From the NCBI GenBank assembly GCA_903889015.1, contig CAISVS010000114.1, forward strand, positions 1 through 11,337: DNA of 11,337 nt, written 5' to 3'. The position numbers and the translations under genes were made by a program. Position 1 is the stretch's first letter, and the number at the start of each line of letters is the position of its first letter. The DNA comes from an uncultured bacterium (GTDB lineage: Bacteria > Patescibacteriota > Saccharimonadia > Saccharimonadales > Saccharimonadaceae). A model generated the notes under the pieces. It searched no databases and had not been told where the DNA came from. It was given only the letters and a program-made list of their open reading frames with translations. This document shows positions 4,788 to 11,337 of this stretch, piece by piece.

Positions 4788-5120
4788 ATGATATCAGCAT
4801 TTTCTCACCCACTATCAGTCACCATCTCTTTACTAGCGATGTGCGGTATGTTGTCGCATGACACGCAAATTGACAACGCTGTTTCGTCTGTTGATATAAA
4901 ATCATCAAAAATTACTAGTATTGACCCCGAATCGGCCAAGATGAAACTTCCCGAACAACATACCCATGTTGATAGCGATTCGTTTACATCCGGAACTGTT
5001 GGTGTTAGAGCTCAGCAACCTGCCTCACAAGCAAAAACTGAGGATGAAAAGAAATACGTCACTCAACGTCGATTGTCAGTAAATGCTTTTGGTAGCGAAT
5101 ATTCGTGGCCGTCTATTTAA
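4788..5120 (+). CDS. Small exported-looking orphan protein
   Basis: The 110-residue protein has a hydrophobic N-terminal stretch (residues ~8-22, VTISLLAMCGML). It is followed by a polar, Ser/Thr/Asp-rich region without predicted fold, which looks like a signal segment plus disordered tail. The LAMC sequence resembles a lipobox but has Met rather than Gly or Ala before Cys, so lipoprotein status is doubtful. A canonical promoter lies upstream, but no Shine-Dalgarno is visible. Its 3' end overlaps the convergent valS gene by 8 bp. I recognise no family. It could be a lineage-specific secreted protein or, less likely, a chance open frame. Confidence 0.5.
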   Translation: MISAFSHPLSVTISLLAMCGMLSHDTQIDNAVSSVDIKSSKITSIDPESAKMKLPEQHTHVDSDSFTSGTVGVRAQQPASQAKTEDEKKYVTQRRLSVNAFGSEYSWPSI

Positions 5121-7662
5121 GGACTTCGATCTCGTGAATTAGGCGCCCTTTGAGCGCTGTTTTTTGTTCTAGCTGTGTACGAGTTTCTTCAACCAAGTTA
5201 GCGGGAGCTTTGTCGACGTAGGTTTTATTACGCAATCTGGCCTCTAGAGCGGCGATATCGGTGTGTATGCCGGCCAAACGCGTCTCAAGATTAGTTTGGT
5301 GTTCGTATAATGTTTCGGCCGATATATCTAACCAAGCTTCTCGTCCGCTGGCGGCGATGCGCAATCCGCGGGCTTGATCAACAGCCTGAACGTCTTTTAA
5401 TTTAGCCATCTTTTGGATCAATAAGGCGTTATCTTCGATTAGGCTGTCATTTTGGTACAGTAAACTGTAACGTTTGTTGCCAGGAAGTTCAGAATCGACA
5501 AAACGAATTTCGACGATTAACTCTTTGGTGCGAGCAAATTCGGCCGCAGCAATATCATCAAAGACTGGTGGTTTTGGCCAATTAGACGATATCAGCAGGC
5601 TTCCCTGCCATGGTAAGGTTTGCCAGATGGTTTCAGTGACAAATGGTGCAAATGGATGGGCAATCTTTAGGCTGGTGTCCAGTACCCAAGCTAACATACT
5701 GGGGTTGTCTTGTAGTTTGCTGGCCTCGATGTACCAGTCGGCTACATCGTCCCATATAGCGTGGTACATAGTTTCGCTGGCTTCGGCAAAGCGATATGAT
5801 TCGATTTTTTGCTCGATATCAGCGATACTGGCAGTTAATTCGCGAATAATCCAGTGATCGGCTGGTGTTGACGGTGTTGGTTCGACATTTTTGTGGCCTT
5901 CGCCGACTTTGTCTTCAATGTATCGGGCAATGTTCCATAATTTATTACAAAAATTTCGTCCAGCGACTACCCTGTTGCTGCTGAAAGCTTGATTTTGGCT
6001 GGCGCTGCGATTGGCAATGATGCCTAAACGCAAAGCATCTGAGCCATAACTAGCTATCATTTCCATTGGGTTGACGACATTGCCTTTGCTTTTGCTCATT
6101 TTTTGGCCTTTTTCATCCAAAACCATGCCGTGCAGATAAACATGCTTAAACGGTACTTTTTCAGTGACGTATAGGCCTAACATAATCATGCGAGCAACCC
6201 AGCGGTCTAATAAATCTGTGCCTGTTTCCATGACGTTATTTGGATAGAATCGACTGAGTGGTCCACCGCTTAAAAAGTCGGTGGTAATGAATGGCCATTG
6301 GGCGCTGCTGAACCAAGTGTCAAAGGTGTCTTCTTCGCGCATATAGGTTGCACCGTTGACCTCTATGGTTTTGATATCAACACGGTCATCAAATATCCAG
6401 TCATCGGGTTTGTTGATGTTTTGGAAAGCCGGAATAGGTATACCCCATGGAATTTGACGCGATATGTTCCAGTCATGCAGGTTATCCAGATATTGAATCA
6501 AAACGCGTTTGCGGCTTTCGGGGGTAAATGTGATTTCGCCATCGATTAAGGCCTGTTTGGCGCGTTGTGCCAGTGGTTGAACTTTGACAAACCATTGATC
6601 TTTGATTAGCGGTTGAATTGGTAGGCCACTTTTGTAGTCATAACCTACGGTGTGTTCGATTGGTATTTCGCCACGTATTAACTCTTCAGCCTGCAAAAGT
6701 GCGAGCGTTAATTTGCGGGCGTCGGCAACATCTATTCCCATTAACTGAGGTGGAACATTGATCATTTTGCCGTCAAAGTCGATAACTTGCAGTCGTTCGA
6801 GGTTGTGTCGTTGTCCCATTTCAAAGTCATTTGGGTCATGTGCTGGTGTAATTTTGACAGCACCTGTTCCGAAGGTTTGATCAACAGCATCGTCAGCGAT
6901 AATTGGTATTACCCTATCTGTTAATGGCAAAAAAACGCGCGTTCCGATTAGATCTTTGTATCTAGGGTCATTTGGGTTAACCGCAACGGCGGTATCGCCG
7001 AATAAGGTTTCGGGACGAGTGGTGGCAATAATAATTTCACCAATTTTGTCATAAGTCGGATAAGCGATCTGCCACAAAGTGCCCTTTTCTGTTTTGTGGT
7101 CGACTTCGATATCTGAATAGCTGGTTTGGTATTTAGTGCTGTAATTTACGATGCGTTCACCTCTGTAGATTAGGCCGTCATTCAATAATTTTTTAAAAGT
7201 TCCGTAAACAGTATCAACCACCTTTTTGTCTAGCGTAAAGACCAAATCTTTCCAGCTGGCGCTGACACCAAGGGCTCGCAATTGCAATTCCATATTGCCA
7301 CGTTGTTGATCAACAAAGTTCCAGACTTGGCTGTAAAGTTGTTCGCGGCTGAAATCAAAGCGGTTAATCCCCTTTTCGGTCAAAACTCGGTCAAAAACAA
7401 CCCAAGTTTCAAAACCAGCGTGATCGGCACCGGGGATATATATAACATCACGACCGCGCATACGATAATATCGGGCCATTATATCTTCTAATGTGACGGT
7501 TAAAGCGTGGCCAATATGTAAATTACCATTGGCATTTGGTGGCGGCATGACAACGCAAAATGGATCACCTTTGCCTGTTGGACTAAAAGCGCCACTTTTT
7601 TCCCAGATGGCGTAAATATTTGGTTCGTACTGATTTGGATCGTAGGCTTTTGCTAGTTTCAT
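5113..7662 (-). CDS. valS: Valyl-tRNA synthetase
   Basis: The 849-residue class I synthetase charges tRNA-Val. It has the HIGH motif at 49-52 (PPPNANGNLHIGHAL), the editing-domain entry TTRPETLFGDTAVAVNP (214-230), FGTGAVKITPAHDPND (264-279), DTWFSSAQWP (448-457) and KMSKS at 521-525. An anticodon-binding helical domain follows. A C-terminal coiled-coil arm (~795-849) is typical of ValRS and absent from IleRS/LeuRS. Some segments depart from the common bacterial form: GADHAGFETWVV replaces GTDHAGIATQ, and NISRQIPWGIPIPAF replaces CISRQLWWGHRIPAW. This suggests a divergent CPR-type lineage. The message seems to have a leader of some 40 nt (TAATAT-like box) with no clear Shine-Dalgarno or T-box. 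Confidence 0.97.
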   Translation of the reverse strand: MKLAKAYDPNQYEPNIYAIWEKSGAFSPTGKGDPFCVVMPPPNANGNLHIGHALTVTLEDIMARYYRMRGRDVIYIPGADHAGFETWVVFDRVLTEKGINRFDFSREQLYSQVWNFVDQQRGNMELQLRALGVSASWKDLVFTLDKKVVDTVYGTFKKLLNDGLIYRGERIVNYSTKYQTSYSDIEVDHKTEKGTLWQIAYPTYDKIGEIIIATTRPETLFGDTAVAVNPNDPRYKDLIGTRVFLPLTDRVIPIIADDAVDQTFGTGAVKITPAHDPNDFEMGQRHNLERLQVIDFDGKMINVPPQLMGIDVADARKLTLALLQAEELIRGEIPIEHTVGYDYKSGLPIQPLIKDQWFVKVQPLAQRAKQALIDGEITFTPESRKRVLIQYLDNLHDWNISRQIPWGIPIPAFQNINKPDDWIFDDRVDIKTIEVNGATYMREEDTFDTWFSSAQWPFITTDFLSGGPLSRFYPNNVMETGTDLLDRWVARMIMLGLYVTEKVPFKHVYLHGMVLDEKGQKMSKSKGNVVNPMEMIASYGSDALRLGIIANRSASQNQAFSSNRVVAGRNFCNKLWNIARYIEDKVGEGHKNVEPTPSTPADHWIIRELTASIADIEQKIESYRFAEASETMYHAIWDDVADWYIEASKLQDNPSMLAWVLDTSLKIAHPFAPFVTETIWQTLPWQGSLLISSNWPKPPVFDDIAAAEFARTKELIVEIRFVDSELPGNKRYSLLYQNDSLIEDNALLIQKMAKLKDVQAVDQARGLRIAASGREAWLDISAETLYEHQTNLETRLAGIHTDIAALEARLRNKTYVDKAPANLVEETRTQLEQKTALKGRLIHEIEVLK

Positions 7663-7802
7663 GTGGGCGCTAAATTCTCAAAAATTTGTATATTACACGT
7701 GAAATAAAAAACATAAATATCAATCAGGCTTTCGCGTGAAAACCCTTTAAATACATACTATTTTATTTCCCATGTTTGTTTTCAGATATCATTATATCAT
7801 AG

Positions 7803-7845
7803 TTGGTAGACGGTAAATAGTAGGTGGTAGGTAGTGGGTAGTGGG
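7803..7845. repeat. Heptamer tandem array, TAGTAGG family (degenerate)
   Basis: Four in-phase units TAGTAGG, TGGTAGG, TAGTGGG, TAGTGGG (7818-7845) are preceded by weaker units TTGGTAG and ACGGTAA. The array fills the space between the divergent valS leader and the -10 box of the FemA/B gene, where a -35 element would normally sit. Confidence 0.8.
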
Positions 7846-7856
7846 TCACGATGACG

Positions 7857-7862
7857 TATAAT
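7857..7862 (+). promoter_or_regulatory. -10 box of the FemA/B gene (leaderless)
   Basis: A perfect TATAAT is followed by AGATAT (6 nt) and ATG at 7869. This box decides the start: the ATG at 7851 in the same frame lies upstream of it and would not be in the transcript. Confidence 0.65.
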
Positions 7863-7868
7863 AGATAT

Positions 7869-8855
7869 ATGAAGTTATTGCAGTGTCATGATAAACAGGT
7901 GTGGGATGATTATGTAATTGAACATGGCGGTCATCCGTTGCAGCTGGCGGGTTGGGGAGACGTCAAAACAGCGCACGGCTGGAAGGCTTATCGTATATTT
8001 TTGCATGATGCCGATGAACAGGTGATTGGTGCGGTGCAGATTTTGGTGCGACATTTGCCATGGCCACTGCGGTCATTAAGCTATGTGCCGCGCGGGCCAG
8101 TTGTCGATGAAAATAACAGAGGCGAAATGCTAAAATTATTGGCTGAATATGCTAAAAAAACATATCATTCAGTGGTATTAACGATTGAACCTGATAGTGA
8201 AAGTTTTGACGTGCCGCAGGGCTGGAAAAAGTCGGCTAATACGATTTTGCCGTCGCGCACGATTATCTTGGATTTGCATAAATCTGAGTCAGAATTATTG
8301 GCGGATATGGCTAAAAAAACACGTCAGTATATTCGTAAGTCAGGCGCCGAAGCGGTGATAATTAGACGGGTGCATACGCGTAATGAATTAGACAAGTGTT
8401 TGGCGGTATATCACGAGACATCCAAACGGGCTGGTTTTGGTCTGCATGCCGATCAATATTATTATGATGTTTTTGACAAAATGGGGGATTATTCACCAGT
8501 TTTTGCGGCCTATGTCGACGAACAACCGATTGCTTTTTTGTGGTTGGCGATTAGTGCTGATACATCGTACGAACTTTATGGTGGTATGAATGATTTAGGC
8601 CAGCAGCTAAGGGCTAATTATGCTTTAAAGTGGCAGGCAATTTTGAAGTGCCGTGAGTGGGGACTGATGCGATATGATTTTGGCGGATTATTGGATGGTG
8701 GCATCACAACATTCAAAAAAGGCTGGGCAGCAGACGAGACTTTGTTGGCTGGTACTTTTGACCGACCGCTATCTGTTAATTACGCTATTTGGAATCGCGG
8801 TTTGCCATTTGCTAAGTCTGTTATCAGGCGAATCAAAGCTTTAATTAGTAGGTAG
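7869..8855 (+). CDS. FemA/FemB-type peptidoglycan bridge aminoacyltransferase
   Basis: The 328-residue protein has the tandem GNAT-like layout of FemABX transferases, which add amino acids from aminoacyl-tRNA to the lipid II stem peptide on the cytoplasmic side. Recognisable stretches are HPLQLAGWGDVKTAHGW near residue 22, LSYVPRGPVVDE near 73, the basic DMAKKTRQYIRKSG segment near 146 (typical KxR..I.K region), and ELYGGMNDLGQQLRANYALKWQAI near 234. The C-terminal MRYDFGGLLDGGITTFKKGW matches the family's YDFGG...G...FK.GF motif. There is no helical insertion, so it is closer to short FemX/MurM-like forms. The stop codon TAG lies inside a TAGTAGG repeat array. The amino acid added cannot be predicted. 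Confidence 0.9.
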   Translation: MKLLQCHDKQVWDDYVIEHGGHPLQLAGWGDVKTAHGWKAYRIFLHDADEQVIGAVQILVRHLPWPLRSLSYVPRGPVVDENNRGEMLKLLAEYAKKTYHSVVLTIEPDSESFDVPQGWKKSANTILPSRTIILDLHKSESELLADMAKKTRQYIRKSGAEAVIIRRVHTRNELDKCLAVYHETSKRAGFGLHADQYYYDVFDKMGDYSPVFAAYVDEQPIAFLWLAISADTSYELYGGMNDLGQQLRANYALKWQAILKCREWGLMRYDFGGLLDGGITTFKKGWAADETLLAGTFDRPLSVNYAIWNRGLPFAKSVIRRIKALISR

Positions 8856-8880
8856 TAGGTAGTAGGTAGTAGGTAGTAGG
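8846..8880. repeat. Perfect heptamer array, five copies of TAGTAGG
   Basis: Five identical, contiguous TAGTAGG units start within the last codons of the FemA/B gene and supply its stop codon (TAG at 8853-8855). They then fill most of the gap to the convergent tsaD gene. The absence of variation suggests recent slippage or homogenisation compared with the degenerate array at 7803-7845. Confidence 0.95.
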
Positions 8881-8898
8881 CTCACTAATAATGGTTTA

Positions 8899-10017
8899 CT
8901 ATTTACTCATTGATAGACTAGGGACGACCTCTAATTCGTATGGGTTGATTGGTTGATTTTTCAACGAATAATAATATCCCATCGATGCCACCATGGCGGC
9001 GTTGTCGGTGCAAAGGTCAGATGGGGCGTAATCAATATGAATAGGAATACGCTGCGATAAAATTCGGCGTAATTCGGCGTTGGCGGCAACTCCGCCGGCA
9101 ATGACGACCGATTTGGCGTCAAAATCATAAAAAGCACGTTCGGTTTTGTCGACCAAAGTTTCAATCGCTGTGCGTTGGAAGCTGGCAGCAAAGTCGGCCC
9201 GCTGGACGTCATTTAAACGCTGCGCAAGGCCCGTGGACGGAAAAGTGAAGTCAACGCCTGTTTCGTGCTGAACGGCTCGTAAGACGGCGGTTTTGAGGCC
9301 TGAAAAGCTAAAATCATATTTGCCTGATAATTTTGATTTTGGTAGTTTGTATTTCGTTGGGCTGCCGTTTAGGGCAGCGCGGGAGATTGATGGGCCACCA
9401 GGGTAGGCAAGGCCTAAAATTTTAGCAACTTTGTCAAAGGCTTCACCTACGGCGTCGTCTTGGGTTTGGCCTAATAATTCATAATCACCGTGATCGCGGA
9501 ATAATACTAATTGGCTGTGCCCACCGCTGACGATAAGGGCCAGGACAGGGAAGATGGGAACAGAAGGGGTGGCTATTGGAATTTGGCTATTGGCTATTGG
9601 AACTGAGCCGGAATTGCCATATTCCATATTCCATATTCCATTCGCTGTTTCTGTTAAGAAATTAGCATAAACGTGCGATTCAACGTGGTGGATAGGGTAC
9701 AGGGGTTTATTTTTTAATATTGCCAAGGTGCGAGCGGCCAAAGTACCGACCAGCAACGACCCAATCAGGCCAGGGGCGTATGACACCGCTATGGCGTCAA
9801 TGTCATCCCATGTCAGTTTGGCGTCAGATAAGGCTTGGTTGATTACGGGGTTGATAACTTCGATATGACTGCGAGCGGCCACTTCAGGCACAACGCCGCC
9901 ATAGACAGCGTGAATATCGATTTGCGAATTAACAACGCTACTTAAAAGTAGGCGTCCGTCCTGTACGACAGCCGCTGCGGTTTCATCACAACTAGATTCA
10001 ATTCCCAGTATTTTCAT
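8899..10017 (-). CDS. tsaD: tRNA N6-adenosine threonylcarbamoyltransferase TsaD
   Basis: The 372-residue Kae1/TsaD/YgjD protein transfers the threonylcarbamoyl group to A37 of ANN-decoding tRNAs to form t6A, working with TsaB and TsaE. Visible features are MKILGIESSCDETAAAV at the start, metal ligands H111 and H115 (IHHVESHVYANF), SGGHSQL (164-170), GEAFDKVAKILGLAYPGGP (191-209), FSFSGLKTAV (236-245), AGGVAANAELR (307-317) and the third ligand D338 in CTDNAAM. Residues ~122-156, between the HxxxH motif and the SGGH strand, form an extra low-complexity insert rich in Pro, Ile, Asn and Ser, encoded by heptamer repeats. TAGAAT with an upstream TG lies 7 nt before ATG, predicting a leaderless message. 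Confidence 0.96.
   Translation of the reverse strand: MKILGIESSCDETAAAVVQDGRLLLSSVVNSQIDIHAVYGGVVPEVAARSHIEVINPVINQALSDAKLTWDDIDAIAVSYAPGLIGSLLVGTLAARTLAILKNKPLYPIHHVESHVYANFLTETANGIWNMEYGNSGSVPIANSQIPIATPSVPIFPVLALIVSGGHSQLVLFRDHGDYELLGQTQDDAVGEAFDKVAKILGLAYPGGPSISRAALNGSPTKYKLPKSKLSGKYDFSFSGLKTAVLRAVQHETGVDFTFPSTGLAQRLNDVQRADFAASFQRTAIETLVDKTERAFYDFDAKSVVIAGGVAANAELRRILSQRIPIHIDYAPSDLCTDNAAMVASMGYYYSLKNQPINPYELEVVPSLSMSK
9571..9638. repeat. Two heptamer arrays inside tsaD
   Basis: Array A (9571-9605) consists of GGCTATT, GGAATTT, GGCTATT, GGCTATT, GGAACTG in strict 7-bp phase. Array B (9618-9638) is three perfect copies of CATATTC. Both lie in the segment encoding the extra ~35 residues of TsaD. 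Three heptamers equal 21 bp, so array B keeps the frame. The unit sequences differ from TAGTAGG, but the period is the same. Confidence 0.85.
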
Positions 10018-10024
10018 CTGTTAT

Positions 10025-10033
10025 ATTCTAACA
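10025..10033 (-). promoter_or_regulatory. Extended -10 promoter of tsaD
   Basis: The minus strand reads TGTTAGAAT, a TGn extended -10 box, 7 nt before the tsaD start codon. Transcription would begin at or next to the ATG, consistent with the other leaderless genes here. Confidence 0.5.
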
Positions 10034-10048
10034 CAATTTCATAATCTA

Positions 10049-10120
10049 TTTTTTTGCAAGGACGGACCTTGCAAAAAAACATATCTTTGGCATAGGTGTA
10101 ATTGTTTGGCATTGTTTCAA
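10049..10120 (+). repeat. RAYT-flanking hairpin repeat, left copy
   Basis: The repeat begins with a 13-bp perfect palindrome, TTTTTTTGCAAGG (10049-10061) paired with CCTTGCAAAAAAA (10067-10079), loop ACGGA. It continues through CATATCTTT and AGGTGTAATTGTT. A direct copy lies at 10844-10913, with 22 identical bases at 10067-10088/10858-10879 and 13 at 10094-10106/10885-10897. The loop is reverse-complemented in the other copy. Such paired hairpin repeats around a RAYT gene are REP-like. Confidence 0.8.
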
Positions 10121-10155
10121 CTGAGCTCTTTGCAATAACGGGTCTGCAAAAACTA

Positions 10156-10182
10156 TTGAAAAACTTAAAACAAGCATATAAT
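10156..10182 (+). promoter_or_regulatory. Promoter of the RAYT gene (leaderless)
   Basis: TTGAAA (10156-10161) and a perfect TATAAT (10177-10182) are separated by 15 nt, slightly short. ATG follows 6 nt after TATAAT at 10189. The -10 is convincing; the -35 is weaker. Confidence 0.55.
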
Positions 10183-10188
10183 AAGCTT

Positions 10189-10794
10189 ATGCCAAGTCGT
10201 AATGTCATAAAAAATGATATACCAAATACGTATTACCACGTTTACGCGCGCGGACACGATAAAATGGATATTTACAGAGATGACGAAGATTATCGAGTAT
10301 TTCTTAATTTATTGAAACGTTATTTAGGGAGGGTAATTCAGAAAGATAATAGTGGCAGGTTGTATTGTAATTACAAAGGTGAAATAGAGCTGGTATGTTA
10401 TTGTTTGATGACTAATCATTTTCATTTGTTGGTTTATCAGGTAGATGAGGGCACTATGTCGAAGTTAATGCATAATATTGCAACTAGCTATAGCCATTAT
10501 TTTAATTGTAAATATCACCTAACTGGTTCAATATTTGAATCTAGGTATAAAGCCTCAATAGTCAGTAGTGACGATTATTATTTACATATTTCGCGGTACA
10601 TTCATATTAACCCTGTAAATTGGATCGATTACAGATATTCGAGTCTACGTTACTATCTAAATCAAAAAAGTCCGTTTTGGCTAAAGCCACGACGAGTCCT
10701 TGATGTATTTAGTTCAACAAACGAGTATCTGCGGTTTTTAAGTGATTATAAAGATACAAAAAAGCCTAGTGACAGTAAGCAATTTAGGCTTTAG
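10189..10794 (+). CDS. REP-associated tyrosine transposase (RAYT, Y1/HUH family)
   Basis: The 201-residue protein belongs to the Y1_Tnp (IS200-like) HUH endonucleases of the RAYT branch, which cut and join single-stranded DNA at REP hairpins. Visible features are YYHVYARGHDK at the N-terminus (15-25), the HUH metal site TNHFHLLV (H77, H79), ...GSIFESRYKA (113-122), and the RAYT hallmark RYIHINPV (136-143). The catalytic tyrosine is expected among Y130, Y131 and Y137. The open frame extends to an ATG at 10102, but that runs through the flanking repeat. The start at 10189 is chosen because TATAAT lies 6 nt before it. The gene is bounded by direct hairpin repeats. It appears intact and potentially active. 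Confidence 0.92.
   Translation: MPSRNVIKNDIPNTYYHVYARGHDKMDIYRDDEDYRVFLNLLKRYLGRVIQKDNSGRLYCNYKGEIELVCYCLMTNHFHLLVYQVDEGTMSKLMHNIATSYSHYFNCKYHLTGSIFESRYKASIVSSDDYYLHISRYIHINPVNWIDYRYSSLRYYLNQKSPFWLKPRRVLDVFSSTNEYLRFLSDYKDTKKPSDSKQFRL
10761..10792 (+). other. Hairpin at the 3' end of the RAYT gene
   Basis: AAAGCCTA (10761-10768) pairs with TAGGCTTT (10785-10792) around a 16-nt loop, overlapping the stop codon. No T-run follows, so it is at most a weak terminator. It may stabilise the 3' end of the mRNA. Confidence 0.35.
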
Positions 10795-10843
10795 GGTAAA
10801 AGGATTGTTTATTGTCATTATTTTTCAAAGTGTTTATTTATTG

Positions 10844-10913
10844 TTTGCAGGGTCCGTCCTTGCAAAAAAACATATCTTTATCTAAGGTGTAATTGTTCGG
10901 TATCGTCTTATCT
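10844..10913 (+). repeat. RAYT-flanking hairpin repeat, right copy
   Basis: TTTGCAGGG (10844-10852) pairs with CCTTGCAAA (10858-10866) with one G-T pair, loop TCCGT. From 10858 onward it aligns in direct orientation with the left copy at 10067. The hairpin loop region GGTCCGTCC is the reverse complement of the left copy's GGACGGACC. Differences elsewhere are mostly T/C and A/G transitions. Confidence 0.8.
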
Positions 10914-11030
10914 GGAGAATAATTTGAGGCGTACTTTAGGGTAGATTGTTAATTGTTAATATTAGCTATTGCTTAGTAAAAACTTAAGGCGTAGTATGGA
11001 AATAACTAGATAATTAAGGAATTTAAACAA

Positions 11031-11337
11031 GTGGGTATTAGATTTTCAAGATTAAAAACAATAACTTTGGTTGGTAGTTGTTTAATACCATTGTTTATAT
11101 TGGTGTTGTTGTCAGATTTTGCTGGTGCTGAAGTTGGCTTGAATCAGATATCGTGGACGGATTCGCCGCCGATTACTTATTCTTCTGTGGCTGTTGCTGA
11201 TATGGGACCTGGGTTTTGTCCAGATAATTTTCAGACTAGATCGGTTGATGGCTATTCTGATTTGAAGCAGGTTTGTGTAAAATCAAGCGATTTTATTAGT
11301 TTTGGCGTATTTTATACAGGAATCAGTAGTAATCGAG
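11031..11337 (+). CDS. Exported protein, 5' part only (runs off the window)
   Basis: An open frame starts at GTG 11031 and stays open to the end of the window (102 codons and one base). AAGGA lies 10 nt upstream, and an in-frame TAG at 11007 limits the start. The N-terminus is a clear signal peptide: basic residues GIRFSRLK, then a hydrophobic core (TLVGSCLIPLFILVLLS), then a likely cleavage region near DFAGAEV. The mature part is Ser/Thr/Asp/Phe-rich with a few cysteines (GFCPDNF, KQVCVKSS), a pattern seen in surface or pilin-like secreted proteins. No family is recognised and the C-terminus is missing. Confidence 0.7.
   Translation, partial: MGIRFSRLKTITLVGSCLIPLFILVLLSDFAGAEVGLNQISWTDSPPITYSSVAVADMGPGFCPDNFQTRSVDGYSDLKQVCVKSSDFISFGVFYTGISSNR

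Noticed and set aside
7663..7802. A T-box or other riboswitch in the valS leader
   Set aside because: No specifier loop, T-box sequence or terminator/antiterminator pair is visible. The leader appears to be only about 40 nt.
7803..8880. The heptamer arrays as a CRISPR array
   Set aside because: Repeats are 7 bp, contiguous and without spacers. No cas genes are present.
10049..10079. The left RAYT repeat hairpin as a Rho-independent terminator
   Set aside because: The T-run precedes and the A-run follows the GC stem on both strands, the reverse of a terminator. The A/T tracts are simply part of the palindrome.
10014..10208. A 64-codon minus-strand frame upstream of tsaD
   Set aside because: It lies in the RAYT-flanking repeat and promoter region, overlaps the tsaD start, and has no recognisable features.

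Overview
The window looks like part of a Patescibacteria/CPR chromosome, most likely Saccharibacteria-like. This rests on compact small genes, moderate-to-low GC, a divergent valyl-tRNA synthetase, a FemA/B-type transferase and mostly leaderless-looking genes. The assignment is inference; no marker gene here settles it. No in-frame TGA was seen in any gene, so the standard code (table 11) fits.

Layout. 1-450: a tRNA-Arg (anticodon GCG), its hairpin, and a small hairpin-rich element ending in a second copy of the tRNA 3' end. 450-1784 (minus): an M29-type metallo-aminopeptidase followed 12 nt downstream by a 64-residue two-helix membrane protein, both with Shine-Dalgarno sites. 1938-2237: a heptamer repeat array, a tRNA-Ser (anticodon CGA), its hairpin, and a second element of the same kind. 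2263-5120: a bestrophin/DUF4239-like membrane protein (+), a CDP-alcohol phosphatidyltransferase (-), a divergent HIT hydrolase-rlmH pair (+), and a small secreted-looking orphan (+). 5113-7662 (-): valS. 7869-8855 (+): a FemA/B-type transferase, convergent with tsaD (8899-10017, -). 10049-10913: a RAYT-type HUH transposase between two direct copies of a ~70-bp hairpin repeat. From 11031: the start of an exported protein that runs off the window.

Functions. Most genes are housekeeping: translation (two tRNAs, valS, tsaD for the t6A modification, rlmH for 23S rRNA methylation), envelope synthesis (phosphatidyltransferase, FemA/B) and peptide turnover (M29 peptidase). The accessory layer is made of repeats. 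There are three dispersed arrays of the heptamer TAGTAGG, other heptamers expanded in frame inside tsaD, the RAYT with its flanking repeats, and the two tRNA-adjacent elements.

Most interesting point: both tRNA genes are followed by the same unusual architecture. In order it is the tRNA 3' end, an A/T-rich palindrome starting in the CCA, an inverted copy of the tRNA 3' end, a shared hairpin core (26 of 27 nt identical), a GACTGA..GGGGTCG..GTGACC module, and a direct copy of the same tRNA's 3' end. This looks like a family of very small elements targeted to tRNA 3' ends, or a structured tRNA trailer family. I do not recognise it as a described family.
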